DNA of 64,000 nucleotides, from positions 1 through 64,000 of IMG/VR virus record IMGVR_UViG_3300002334_000183. The stretch is one strand, 5' to 3'. This document shows positions 24,259-33,199 of the stretch, one piece after another; position 1 is the stretch's first letter; each line of letters begins with the position of its first letter. The stretch is from a virus. The position numbers were made by a program, and so were the translations under genes. The notes below the pieces were generated by a model. That model searched no databases. It saw nothing but the letters and a program-made list of their open reading frames with translations, and had not been told where the DNA came from.

Positions 24259-24927
24259 ATGACGCAAAAATCTTATCTAGTTTTCGATACGGAGACAACA
24301 GGTGCAGCATGTAAAGACGATTTTACATACGAAGGCGCAGACGCTCCAGTTCAATTCTATGGTGGGCTATTCATTCCGCCAAAAGACCTATCGGAATGGT
24401 TTAAGATCGATGGAAAAAATTTGATCCCAACCGGTGAGATGCGCGCGCAGCAAGAATTCAATATGCTGATCTGCGTACACAAAGGTAAGAAAGTACATCC
24501 AGGCGCTCTAAAAGTACACGGCATCACTGACGAGGTTGCCAACAAGTATGGCATGAGTACGTCAAATGCTGCCCACATTATTTCTGACATGATCAATGTC
24601 GCAGATGTCGCAGTCGCACATAATATTGATTTCGACCGGCGCATTATTAATCACCTGATGTACCGCGAAGGTTTAATCAACGGCGAAGATTTTAAAGTAG
24701 GCATATGGGAAGATACTGAGATGTATTGCACCATGCGCAGCCTCGAAAATGTCTGCAAAATCCCCGGAAGAAATGGTTATAAATGGCCTAAGCTTATCGA
24801 AGCATATCGCCACTTTTTCAACAAAGACTTTGAAGGTGATGCTCACGATGCATCTGCCGACTCAATCGCCTGTGCAGAGATTTTCTTTGCCAAAATGTTC
24901 TTGGAGCAACAAGATGGTTCAGCTTAA
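24259..24927 (+). CDS. DnaQ-like exonuclease
   Basis: DEDDh motifs are YLVFDTETTG at the N-terminus (Exo I), VAHNIDFDRRI (Exo II) and HDASADSIACAEIF (Exo III with HxxxxxD), typical of the epsilon-subunit class. It has 222 residues without additional domains. ATG 24259 is chosen over TTG 24253 because TTAAGG then has normal spacing. It is distinct from the exonuclease at 6915 and from the polymerase's own exonuclease domain, so the phage carries three DEDD-type active sites. The next gene overlaps by 14 bases. Confidence 0.85.
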   Translation: MTQKSYLVFDTETTGAACKDDFTYEGADAPVQFYGGLFIPPKDLSEWFKIDGKNLIPTGEMRAQQEFNMLICVHKGKKVHPGALKVHGITDEVANKYGMSTSNAAHIISDMINVADVAVAHNIDFDRRIINHLMYREGLINGEDFKVGIWEDTEMYCTMRSLENVCKIPGRNGYKWPKLIEAYRHFFNKDFEGDAHDASADSIACAEIFFAKMFLEQQDGSA

Positions 24928-25972
24928 TTTTGAAGATATGTTCGACAGCTATGTTGCAAGTAATCAAAAAACATGGGCGCATGATCGCTCTAAAACAATC
25001 GGTGCATCTGAAATGTTTGCTTGCATCCGCAAAGTAGGCTTGGACAAACGCGCCGAAGAATTCGGCTACGAAGTTGATGAAGGGCACGAAGATAATTGGG
25101 GTGCCATGGAACGTGGTAATTTGATAGAAGATCATTGGGTTGTGCCAGTTCTCGATCATGCTCTTCCACAGGGTGTTGGCTTTCTATTTGCTGGCGATGA
25201 TCAAAAAACATTCATTGATGGGATCGTGTCGGCAACACCAGATGGACTATTGGTCGATCTGAAAAAAGATGCTCTGGCGCATTACGGCATTGACGATATA
25301 AAATCAGATTGTGTTGGTTTTGAAATCAAATCAATTGATCCTCGCGTCACGCTTTCAGATGCAAAATTGATCCACAGTGGTCAGGCCCAGATGCAGATGG
25401 ACTTGGTGCGTAAAAACACAGAGTTCAAGCCGAACTTCACAATCATCCTATATGTGGATGCGTCTTTTTTGAACGACATGAAAGTGTTCATCGTTGAGTA
25501 CGATCCAAATATTCCAAAAGCCGGAAGACAGCGCGCAGAGAAAATCTTCAACGTGGAGTCACTTGCCGAGCTACAACCAGAAGGTAAATTGGGGAACGAC
25601 TGCCAGTATTGTAAATGGAGGTATGCTTGCGCCGACATCAGCGGAGATGCCATCCCAACAGAAACCAAAGCGCACGATGTTGATCCAGAACTTATGGATC
25701 GCATTGCTGATCTGGTTGATAAAGAGCGCCAAGCTGCCGAGTATGAAAAAGGTGCAAAAGAAGATAAAGAGTTGCTGCGAGCAAATATTAAGCAAGCCCT
25801 CATAGAAGCTGATGTGCGAATCTTGGGTGACGAACGATTTAAAGTCACATGGACCATGCAGAAAGGCCGCACGACTTTTGATAAAGCAGCAGCTATTGCA
25901 GCCGGTCTCGAACTAGATGGTTTTTCAAAAACCGGACCAGGTTTCGAAAAAATGACGATCAAAAAACTTTAA
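24914..25972 (+). CDS. Cas4-like PD-(D/E)xK nuclease with iron-sulphur cysteines
   Basis: The 352-residue protein shows ERGNLIEDH (about 65), TPDGLL (Asp, about 109) and GFEIKSID (ExK, about 135), then GQAQMQM: the order of the RecB/Cas4 exonuclease family. One Cys lies near the N-terminus (ACIRKVG, Cys37) and three follow the catalytic core in CQYCKWRYAC, the arrangement that binds a 4Fe-4S cluster in Cas4 and AddB. It could process DNA ends for recombination or degrade host DNA. ATG 24914 has GGAG upstream; an in-frame start at 24749 would lie in the exonuclease gene. Confidence 0.82.
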   Translation: MVQLNFEDMFDSYVASNQKTWAHDRSKTIGASEMFACIRKVGLDKRAEEFGYEVDEGHEDNWGAMERGNLIEDHWVVPVLDHALPQGVGFLFAGDDQKTFIDGIVSATPDGLLVDLKKDALAHYGIDDIKSDCVGFEIKSIDPRVTLSDAKLIHSGQAQMQMDLVRKNTEFKPNFTIILYVDASFLNDMKVFIVEYDPNIPKAGRQRAEKIFNVESLAELQPEGKLGNDCQYCKWRYACADISGDAIPTETKAHDVDPELMDRIADLVDKERQAAEYEKGAKEDKELLRANIKQALIEADVRILGDERFKVTWTMQKGRTTFDKAAAIAAGLELDGFSKTGPGFEKMTIKKL

Positions 25973-25981
25973 GGAAGCAAC

Positions 25982-26164
25982 ATGTTTGGAATAGTGAATG
26001 TGCAATGTCAGATGTTTTGGCTAGACAAAGACTGTTCCTATACTGAAAGCTTCGACAAAAAATTAGGGCTTATGGATATCTGGTTGTTTATCGGTCCCCT
26101 ACTAATTCAAATAACCAGAAAAATGAGCATTGAACAATTTAATGCCACAACCGATCAGGAGTAA
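25982..26164 (+). CDS. Small hypothetical protein (60 aa)
   Basis: It has GGAAG before ATG 25982 and is packed between the nuclease and the acidic/RG-rich protein. It has a hydrophobic stretch (LMDIWLFIGPLLIQI) that could be one membrane helix or a buried strand. It is short and without relatives recognised by eye. Confidence 0.5.
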   Translation: MFGIVNVQCQMFWLDKDCSYTESFDKKLGLMDIWLFIGPLLIQITRKMSIEQFNATTDQE

Positions 26165-26167
26165 AAT

Positions 26168-27151
26168 ATGACCGGAAAAGAAGTAAGTACAATCGTATCA
26201 GCAGAAGACGCAGGTAGCGCGCTACTCGCCTCTCTGAATCAAGGCGTAAATCCATGGGCTGACATGCTCAAAGATTTGGGCGATTTCTTTGGTGCCTTCA
26301 TGAAGCTCAGTGGCCAGACCGGTGAGATCACATACAAAGATGGCGAAAAAGAAATCGATATCGAAACACCGGCTCGATTTTGGGTGAACGTTCCTTCAAT
26401 GACCTACGGCTACAATTGCTGGGTTGGTGGTGAACGTGTTGACTCTGAATCCGACCTCTGGGTTAACAAGCACACGCTGAAATCCAAAAAAGAGCTTGCG
26501 GACCACGGCCCGTATGACGAAGAAGAAAATGAAGGCTGGCAGGAATTTTACGGTCTGCATCTGATTCATGAAAATGAAGATGGCGAAGATGTGAAACTTT
26601 CCTACAACGCAGCAAGCGGAAGTGCCAAGCGCGCAGTCCGCATGTTCATGAAGTCCTATGCTGAACAAGTTCGTCAGCAAATGACCGAAGGCGGCGAATT
26701 GCCGGTACCGTGCATTGAGATTACGGTGACGAAATTCAAAACCAAAGCGAAGAAAATTATCTTCCCTCCTAACTTTGAAATTGTCAATTGGGCAGATGCA
26801 TCTGAATTTGCCGAAGACTTTGCAATGGGTCAGGACGACGACGATAATTACGAAGAAGATGATCGCACCGAAGCCAGTGGCAGCGGAGAGGATGATTCTT
26901 CGAACTACGACCAAAATGAAAACGATGATGTAACTGACATCGATCCTGATACCGGTGAGCCGGTTGATGAATCCAAAGGTGAAAAAGAAGCAGAGAAACC
27001 TGCCGAAAAACCTAAGGGTCGTGGACGTGGCGGACGTGCTTCAACAAAGGCTAAATCAACCTCGAAGCACGAGGGTCCTCAAGATGAGGCTCCGAAAGAA
27101 AAACCTAAGGCGTCACGCGGTCGCGGACGCGGACGTGGTAAAGCGAAGTAA
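26168..27151 (+). CDS. Possible ssDNA-binding protein with acidic and RG-rich tail
   Basis: Residues 1-215 form an ordered domain with strand-like patterns (RFWVNVPSMTYGYNCWVGG, PVPCIEITVTKF). Residues about 220-275 are highly acidic (Asp/Glu runs), and the final 55 are rich in Arg, Gly and Lys with repeated RGRGR units. The combination of a folded core and a flexible charged tail, set between a recombination-type nuclease and a helicase, is typical of phage single-strand DNA-binding or annealing proteins. No OB-fold motif can be confirmed by eye, so that assignment is inference. GGAG precedes the ATG. Confidence 0.6.
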   Translation: MTGKEVSTIVSAEDAGSALLASLNQGVNPWADMLKDLGDFFGAFMKLSGQTGEITYKDGEKEIDIETPARFWVNVPSMTYGYNCWVGGERVDSESDLWVNKHTLKSKKELADHGPYDEEENEGWQEFYGLHLIHENEDGEDVKLSYNAASGSAKRAVRMFMKSYAEQVRQQMTEGGELPVPCIEITVTKFKTKAKKIIFPPNFEIVNWADASEFAEDFAMGQDDDDNYEEDDRTEASGSGEDDSSNYDQNENDDVTDIDPDTGEPVDESKGEKEAEKPAEKPKGRGRGGRASTKAKSTSKHEGPQDEAPKEKPKASRGRGRGRGKAK

Positions 27152-27168
27152 TTAATCGCTCTACATAT

Positions 27169-27204
27169 GAAAAAGTTTCGGGCTGCGATAGTGTGGCCCG
27201 AAAC
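27169..27204. terminator. Strong hairpin, terminator-like on the minus strand
   Basis: GTTTCGGGC (27175-27183) and GCCCGAAAC (27196-27204) are perfect arms with a 12-base loop. The plus-strand sequence before the first arm is an A-run (27170-27174), so on the minus strand the hairpin is followed by TTTTTC, as in an intrinsic terminator. All nearby genes are on the plus strand. It may block antisense transcription or act as a plus-strand RNA hairpin. Confidence 0.65.
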
Positions 27205-27225
27205 ATCTTCAAGCTTAGGAATATT

Positions 27226-28578
27226 ATGACCGACATCACTTTATCAGATATGCAATGGGACGCAGTGAAGGCCGCAAAAAAATGGTTCGACGTATCTATC
27301 CCGGGTAAGTCTGATTCATTCTATTTAGCCGGACTTGCTGGATCAGGTAAGAGTACAGTTCTCCCTGACATAGTAGACTACCTCGGCATTGATCCGACCG
27401 ATGTAGAATTTCTTGCACCCACCGGGCGCGCGGCGCGAGTTATGACAAAGAAATTACGAGTACAGTTCGGGCGCACCGCACTGGCAACAACAATTCACAA
27501 ATCAATTTACATCCCGAGCCATACAGAAGTTGATAGGCTCTTAAAATTGGTCGAGCAGCTGCAACATTACATCATCAACGAGCCAGGCGCAGAACTAAAG
27601 CAGCCGATTGCTGGTACACTTTTACCTGACGTAGCTCTGGCAGCAATAAGTAAGCGGCTGGACTCTGCCTACGGAGATGATCAACATTCTATGCCTCACT
27701 TCATGGTCAACATGGAGAGCAAGCTGAGAGAACGCCGCCTCATTATCTGTGACGAAGCGTCAATGGTTGGTTCTCGTGTCGCTGCCGATTTGAAGAGTTT
27801 TGGTATCCCGATCCTTGCTCTGGGTGATCCCGGGCAGTTGCCTCCAGTGAGAGATACTGCTGGATTATCTGATGGTGAGCCAGATTTCTTTCTATCCGAA
27901 ATACACCGGCAAGCAGCCGACAATCCAATCATCAGAATAGCCCACCAATTACGCAAAGGCATCTATCCACAATATGGACATTATGATGGGCTCGTGCATG
28001 TTGTGACGCCGCAAGACGACGAATGGACCGTAAACCCAGATTATAATGGTCAGGTGATTGCCGGTACCCACAAGAAACGTTTCATTCTGACGGATAAAAT
28101 TCGTAAGTCTATGGGATTTACATCTGATGGTCCAATGGAAGATGAACTGTTGATCGTCAAGAAGAATTCAAAACGCCATCCCGATCTTGTAAATGGTACG
28201 CCGGTCTGGTGTACGAAAAGCTCTGGTGCTGATGAAGATGGCTCACTGACATCTGGCTACTCAACTATGGATTTGTCTATCGAAGATGAAGACACAGGAT
28301 TGAAATATGATGTCACTGCCGTTCAGGGATTATTCGAGGAACAACAGTTTCACAAAAAAGGCAAGCATACATGCAGCGGTCAGGCAAATCATTTTGCTAA
28401 AGTGAAACATGAACACGTCGAGTTTGGTTGGGTGATCACCGGTCATTCATCACAGGGATCACAGTGGGAAAATGTAATCGTACATGACGAGAGTCAGGTA
28501 TTCCGTGAAGCTGCGCACAAGTGGGCTTATACCTGCTGCACACGCGCCGAAAAAGAACTCGTTTGGGTTATGAGATAG
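27226..28578 (+). CDS. SF1 helicase (Dda/RecD2-like)
   Basis: Walker A GLAGSGKST opens the ATPase domain, followed by APTGRAARVM (motif Ia), CDEASMVG (motif II, DE box), ALGDPGQLPPV (motif III), and near the C-terminus VITGHSSQGSQWENVI (motif V) and YTCCTRAEKEL (motif VI). This is the pattern of 5'-3' SF1B helicases such as T4 Dda and RecD2. At 450 residues it is a full helicase. ATG 27226 follows AGGA; a GTG at 27193 lies inside the hairpin region and is less likely. It probably remodels replication forks or removes proteins ahead of the polymerase. Confidence 0.88.
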   Translation: MTDITLSDMQWDAVKAAKKWFDVSIPGKSDSFYLAGLAGSGKSTVLPDIVDYLGIDPTDVEFLAPTGRAARVMTKKLRVQFGRTALATTIHKSIYIPSHTEVDRLLKLVEQLQHYIINEPGAELKQPIAGTLLPDVALAAISKRLDSAYGDDQHSMPHFMVNMESKLRERRLIICDEASMVGSRVAADLKSFGIPILALGDPGQLPPVRDTAGLSDGEPDFFLSEIHRQAADNPIIRIAHQLRKGIYPQYGHYDGLVHVVTPQDDEWTVNPDYNGQVIAGTHKKRFILTDKIRKSMGFTSDGPMEDELLIVKKNSKRHPDLVNGTPVWCTKSSGADEDGSLTSGYSTMDLSIEDEDTGLKYDVTAVQGLFEEQQFHKKGKHTCSGQANHFAKVKHEHVEFGWVITGHSSQGSQWENVIVHDESQVFREAAHKWAYTCCTRAEKELVWVMR

Positions 28579-28587
28579 GAGAATTCT

Positions 28588-29172
28588 ATGACTAAGATTA
28601 TTGCAATTTGCGGATTCAAAGGTTCAGGCAAAGATGAGGTAGCCAAGCGCCTTCCTGATGCATATGTGAATTTAAAGTTTGCCGGACCATTGAAAGATAT
28701 GATCCGTGTTCTCTTTGAAGCTCAGGGAATGTCCGGCGTAGAGCTGGAGCGATATATCGAAGGAGATATGAAGGAAATACCATCCGAGTATCTGAATGGC
28801 AAGACATCGCGCGAAGCCCAACAAACCATTGGAACTGAATGGGGTCGCGATTTGATATCTCCGACACTCTGGGCTGACATTTTGGAGCGTAGTTGCGAGC
28901 ATCACGATTTCGTTGTCGTCACTGACATGCGCTTTCCGAATGAATTTGAACTGATGGAACGCTTGGGCGCAATAACGGTCAGGGTCGAGCGCGCCGGGCA
29001 AAACAGCAATGAATTTTCTGATCACCCATCAGAGAGATATATCAGCACATTCGATGTCGGATACGTCATTGACAATGATGGGTCTTTGGATGATCTCGAC
29101 AAGAAAGTCAGCGAGCTGCTGACTGATGTTCAACGCGAAGAAGACTTCGCTAACGGCGGGAATTACAACTAA
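28588..29172 (+). CDS. Deoxynucleoside monophosphate kinase
   Basis: The P-loop IAICGFKGSGKDEVA lies at the N-terminus (GFKGSGKD, 9-16). LKFAGPLKDMIRVLF and a later RDLISPTLWADIL, VVTDMRFPNEFE follow the T4 gp1/T5 dNMP kinase family pattern. It phosphorylates dNMPs to dNDPs, feeding dNTP synthesis. At 194 residues it is near the usual size. AGGAG lies before ATG 28588. It stands directly before thyX, so the two enzymes supply dTTP and other dNTPs as a unit. Confidence 0.86.
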   Translation: MTKIIAICGFKGSGKDEVAKRLPDAYVNLKFAGPLKDMIRVLFEAQGMSGVELERYIEGDMKEIPSEYLNGKTSREAQQTIGTEWGRDLISPTLWADILERSCEHHDFVVVTDMRFPNEFELMERLGAITVRVERAGQNSNEFSDHPSERYISTFDVGYVIDNDGSLDDLDKKVSELLTDVQREEDFANGGNYN

Positions 29173-29173
29173 T

Positions 29174-30133
29174 ATGACCATTACAGCCAAAGTAATTGCA
29201 CACTCAACCCATCCCGGTTGCCCGGACATCATTACGATGGAGCTTTCATATAATCGCTTCATCCACGCAGAATTCATGACTCATCGTGAGTTCTCACGCA
29301 ACGCCTCATCATCGCGCGCCATTCCAGCTGCTCGTCAGCTGCAGATGATTCTTGATGATACTGCTAAACCAGAAGTGTGGGGATCGAACAAACCTGGCAT
29401 GCAGGCTGGCGCTGAGTTGACTGGAATGAAACTTTGGGCTGCAAAGAAATTGTGGGGCATGGCTGCGCGGATCAATGTTGGGCTGGCGCGAGCAATGAAT
29501 CGTCTCGGCGTACATAAGCAGATCGTCAACCGTATCTGCGAACCATATGCTCACATCAAGGTGGTGGTTACATCTACCAACTGGTCGAACTTCTTGGCTC
29601 TTAGAGACCACCCGGACGCCCAGCCTGAGATCGCAATCTTGGCGCGCGCCATTCGCAGCGCTTTGGAAGCGCCACATGAGATATTGAAGCTGACACAATA
29701 TGGCTGGCATCTCCCATATGTTACTGATGCTGATTTCCAACTCATTAATAATTACATCTTACATGTCAATGAACATGGTGGAAGTACAGTAACTGACACA
29801 CCCCTAACTATTGCTTTAAGAATTTCTGTAGCTAGATGCGCTCGCGTCAGTTATTTTGTTTTTGGAGACTCTAATATGCTACCAACTGTTGAGTCAGACC
29901 TTGCACTTTATTTTAAGTTGGTTGGTGGCTATCCTCTGCACGCAAGCCCGGCAGAGCATCAGGCAAGTCCGATACCACCATTATTCCAAAAAGCCAATGG
30001 TGGTGTTGATGTGACTGGAAATCTTCGCGGATGGAAACAGTATCGCAAAACCTTGATAGGTGAATCCGTGCTTGATCCAGAACAGTGGAAGCAAGACAAA
30101 TTCACAAATTTCGCACACAACCCAGCAGAATAA
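29174..30133 (+). CDS. thyX: Flavin-dependent thymidylate synthase (ThyX)
   Basis: ThyX methylates dUMP with methylenetetrahydrofolate and FAD. The signature THREFSRNASSSR (residues 36-48) matches the ThyX motif RHRxxSxNxxSxR, with the first Arg replaced by Thr, as seen in some divergent members. Later FTCA-like elements are not certain, but RISVARCARVSY and HASPAEHQ fit conserved parts of the large phage ThyX branch. It has 319 residues from ATG 29174, which follows the previous stop by one base. A longer in-frame start at 29126 would overlap the kinase gene and lacks a ribosome site. Confidence 0.82.
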   Translation: MTITAKVIAHSTHPGCPDIITMELSYNRFIHAEFMTHREFSRNASSSRAIPAARQLQMILDDTAKPEVWGSNKPGMQAGAELTGMKLWAAKKLWGMAARINVGLARAMNRLGVHKQIVNRICEPYAHIKVVVTSTNWSNFLALRDHPDAQPEIAILARAIRSALEAPHEILKLTQYGWHLPYVTDADFQLINNYILHVNEHGGSTVTDTPLTIALRISVARCARVSYFVFGDSNMLPTVESDLALYFKLVGGYPLHASPAEHQASPIPPLFQKANGGVDVTGNLRGWKQYRKTLIGESVLDPEQWKQDKFTNFAHNPAE

Positions 30134-30139
30134 ATTTTT

Positions 30140-30505
30140 ATGACCACAGAAAATCAAGAGGCGGTCGAACCGTCCAAAGAAGAATTACAGGAACTACGCG
30201 ACGAGGGGCTTACCCGCGACGAGATAGCTGCGATCTATGAGACTTCAACATCTCAGGTAAAACGATGGTTGGCGGATTACAAGATCGTGAAAACCATTAC
30301 TCAGCCAAATATGAATCTGATACCGGCTGCAACCGAGAATCTTAATTGGGATGCTGGGATGCCGGTGATGGAGAGATGCAAATTTCGTCTCGGTGAGCGC
30401 ATGACAGAAGATAGCAGAGGATACCGCCTTGACGGTCGCCCTACATCTTCCAAAGATTTGATATTAGCTGCTGGTCTACCCCTCGCAGACCGCGCACTGA
30501 GTTAG
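30140..30505 (+). CDS. Small helix-turn-helix protein
   Basis: Residues about 14-48 (ELRDEGLTRDEIAAIYETS, then TSQVKRWLADYK) have the length and hydrophobic spacing of a helix-turn-helix like those of transposases and phage regulators. The rest is a mixed C-terminal segment of about 70 residues. It follows thyX by 6 bases. Its last 30 bases overlap the end of the convergent nrdA gene. It could be a regulator of the early/late switch at this boundary, but no target is known. Confidence 0.65.
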   Translation: MTTENQEAVEPSKEELQELRDEGLTRDEIAAIYETSTSQVKRWLADYKIVKTITQPNMNLIPAATENLNWDAGMPVMERCKFRLGERMTEDSRGYRLDGRPTSSKDLILAAGLPLADRALS

Positions 30506-32116
30506 AGCTCTATTGAGTTCTTGAGATAAACTAGTGCTTCGCTGATAATAGAGGGTCTTCACTTTTCTTTCCCACGCATAAATTAACAGTTCATGAATAT
30601 CTTTGACCGGCGTATCTGGATGGATCATCAGATTGATTGATTGCGACTGATCAATATAAGGGGCACGGTCGGCGGCTTGATCAATGATCGACATTTGCGA
30701 CACTTCACCGAATGTTTTGAACACATCTTTCTCATCTTGAGAGAGGAAGTGCAAATGTGACACCGATCCACCATTCATCAAAATCGATTTCCAAGTAGGT
30801 GCCGTGTTCCAGCCTTTGCTTTCCAACAGAGCTTCCAAGAACTCGTTTTTTATAGGGAAATTGCCCTTGGCGAGCTTTTCGGTGTAATAATTGGAGTTTC
30901 TGGGCTCGATAGACTTTGAAACCTTACCAAGGATGAACGAGGATGAGGTTGTAGGGGCAAGAGCCATTCTGGTAGCATTGCGGTAGCCGTAACCCTCTAA
31001 AACCTCTGGTTCACCAAATGAGAGGGCCAATTCTCTGCTCGCCTCTGCAGATTGCTCATTCAGCTGTATAAAGATGGTTTTGTTCAGAGCCCGGGCATAT
31101 AGTCCGTCGAAAGCAAGCATATTGCTCTGCAGGTAAGAATGCCAGCCGAGCACACCAAGACCGACCGATCGGTGACGCTTTGCAAACCGGTGAGCGCAAT
31201 CCATAAGGGGCACGCCCTCGGTTTTTTGAATGTACTCTTCCATCACGCTGTCCAGAAAATACATCATATTTCGGACAAGGTTGGTTTCTTTCCAATCGTC
31301 ATAATAAAGGAGGTTCACCGAGGACAGGCAGCACACAAATGATTCGTCTTTACTGGAAGGCAGGGCAACTTCTGCGCACAGATTGGAAGCCCATATTTTC
31401 ATTCCATGATCACGATACCATTGCGGCGCGCCATTGTTCACGGTGTCTGTCCAGAATAGATAAGGATAGCCGGTCATGCTCCGTTTCTTTAGAATGCGCA
31501 ACCAAACTTTTCTTTTATCATCGTCACCGGCAATCATTGCTTCCATCCACGCATCCGTGATGGTCACGCCAAGTGATAAATCCTGGATCGTATTCCCCTC
31601 TTCTCGGCACTCCAAGAATTCCATAATGTCGGCGTGCTCGATGTTCAGATATACCGCGCAATTACCACGGCGAATATTTGACTGGCTGATCACATCAACC
31701 GTCTCCTGTAGGATACGCATGAAATGGACTGGACCTTCTGATGTCCCACCAACGCTAATCTTTGCGCCGCGCGGTCGCAGCTCGCCCATGTATGCGCTGG
31801 TCCCAGCACCGAACTTTGTTTGTCCGCCGATCTCAGCTGTCTTCAACAGAATTGATTCCACACTGTCGTCATAGAAACTGCCATTGCAGCTGATCGGCAG
31901 GCCACGGTCGTTACCGTAATTCGACCACACCGGTGAAGAGAATGAGACCCATCCTTTTAGGACCTGCTGTTCGAACTCATCAGCGAACCCAGCGATTTCA
32001 AGATTAGCTTCCGCTGTCTCGCAAATCTGCCTGATGCGTTCTTCTGGTGTCTGATTGTTGTGGAGATATCCTCGTGATAGGAAAGTTCTTGTGTCCGCGT
32101 CTAGCCATTTTGTCAT
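30476..32116 (-). CDS. nrdA: Ribonucleotide reductase, class I, large (alpha) subunit
   Basis: It reduces ribonucleotides to deoxyribonucleotides with NrdB. Signatures: KFGAGTSAYMGELRPRGAK and RRGNCAVYLNIEH for the barrel, NLCAEVALPS with the catalytic Asn, Cys and Glu, CCLSSVNL, and a C-terminal CAVCEG pair for reduction by a thioredoxin or glutaredoxin. At 546 residues it is a short alpha subunit with no N-terminal ATP-cone, so dATP activity control is probably missing. Start 32116 lies one base after the nrdB stop; an earlier in-frame ATG 32128 would overlap nrdB. Its 3' end overlaps the convergent HTH gene by 30 bases. Confidence 0.93.
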   Translation of the reverse strand: MTKWLDADTRTFLSRGYLHNNQTPEERIRQICETAEANLEIAGFADEFEQQVLKGWVSFSSPVWSNYGNDRGLPISCNGSFYDDSVESILLKTAEIGGQTKFGAGTSAYMGELRPRGAKISVGGTSEGPVHFMRILQETVDVISQSNIRRGNCAVYLNIEHADIMEFLECREEGNTIQDLSLGVTITDAWMEAMIAGDDDKRKVWLRILKKRSMTGYPYLFWTDTVNNGAPQWYRDHGMKIWASNLCAEVALPSSKDESFVCCLSSVNLLYYDDWKETNLVRNMMYFLDSVMEEYIQKTEGVPLMDCAHRFAKRHRSVGLGVLGWHSYLQSNMLAFDGLYARALNKTIFIQLNEQSAEASRELALSFGEPEVLEGYGYRNATRMALAPTTSSSFILGKVSKSIEPRNSNYYTEKLAKGNFPIKNEFLEALLESKGWNTAPTWKSILMNGGSVSHLHFLSQDEKDVFKTFGEVSQMSIIDQAADRAPYIDQSQSINLMIHPDTPVKDIHELLIYAWERKVKTLYYQRSTSLSQELNRALTQCAVCEG

Positions 32117-32117
32117 T

Positions 32118-33092
32118 TTAAAATACATCTTCTGAGTTGTAGGTCTTTCCGTTTTTTGCGTAATCAACCGGTTTGGAATGAAAGAAGTCAGTTGAATTGT
32201 TGCCGTAGAGTTCCACGTCGAACCATTCAGTCTGCTTCATCATATCATCGTTCGTGATAGCAATTGGTGCAAAACCAATTGACTCCAGCGAACTGTTTAG
32301 CCGGGATGCTACAAAATTTCTTAATATAGGTTTGCTCAGTCCATCAACTTTATAATCACCAAGCATCCATTCGATTAGTTCTGCCTCTGCATCGAATGCA
32401 ACTATTGCTTCTTGCCTAATTCGTTCTGCCAGCTCTTCATCGAACAGTTCTGGGTATTCTTCACGCAGCGTGTTGATCAGCTTGATGCCGATTTTTGCGT
32501 GTAGGTCTTCTTCATTGCGCGTATAGCTGACTTGTTGAGCGGTGTCCTTCAAGACATTGCGGAATGTGTTGAAATGCATGATGGTGTAGAACTGACTGAA
32601 CAGGCTAACATTCTCGACGAATAGGGTGAACAGAATGATGGCGTAAACATATTGCTTACGATCATCGTCATATATTTTGCTGCTGTATTTGCGCAGATAA
32701 TCAACCCGGCTTCTCACGACAGGCTCATCCAAATTTTTCTCAAATTCATCCTGGAGATCAAGAACTTTGAGCAGCTTCTCATACGCTTGATTGTGAATGA
32801 CCTCTGAGTTAGCCATAACCAGACCGAGATCAGAGATAGAAGGGTGTTTGAAGTTACGACCGAGATCAGCCCAGAATCGCTTCACTGTGATCTCTATCTG
32901 ACCAATAGCCGAGAGTGTGCGCGTAATCAGCTGGCGCTCCTGATCATTGAGAGATGTGAGGAATTGGGATTTATCTGAACTAAAATTGAATTCGTCCGGC
33001 GTCCAGAAGGTGCGCCAGAACGTGGTAATAAATTCTTGTGTCCACGGATACCTGTCAGGTAATCTGTGAACTTGTTCGTCAAATAAGCCCAT
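32118..33092 (-). CDS. nrdB: Ribonucleotide reductase, class I, small (beta) subunit
   Basis: The diiron and radical region reads EVIHNQAY with Glu97, His100 and Tyr104, the same spacing as Glu115, His118 and Tyr122 of E. coli NrdB. LHAKIGIKLINTL supplies the second His region. The product is 324 residues, about usual length. Start 33092 (MGLFDEQ) is chosen because AAGAGA precedes it; ATG 33134 lies 42 bases upstream with no better site. Downstream nrdA follows almost without a gap, and a glutaredoxin-dUTPase fusion gene lies upstream. Confidence 0.93.
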   Translation of the reverse strand: MGLFDEQVHRLPDRYPWTQEFITTFWRTFWTPDEFNFSSDKSQFLTSLNDQERQLITRTLSAIGQIEITVKRFWADLGRNFKHPSISDLGLVMANSEVIHNQAYEKLLKVLDLQDEFEKNLDEPVVRSRVDYLRKYSSKIYDDDRKQYVYAIILFTLFVENVSLFSQFYTIMHFNTFRNVLKDTAQQVSYTRNEEDLHAKIGIKLINTLREEYPELFDEELAERIRQEAIVAFDAEAELIEWMLGDYKVDGLSKPILRNFVASRLNSSLESIGFAPIAITNDDMMKQTEWFDVELYGNNSTDFFHSKPVDYAKNGKTYNSEDVF

Positions 33093-33199
33093 GGGAAAAT
33101 CTCTTGTTAGTGTGTGAGATTCAGTATGCCGCAACCGAGCTGATTTTTCAATTTATATATTTGCGTTTTGTGGAGAAAGATTTCTTGACTCTCGTCGAT

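Noticed and set aside
25381-25962. 193-residue minus-strand frame opposite the Cas4-like nuclease
   Set aside because: Ser-rich composition typical of an antisense shadow, no start signal and no domain.
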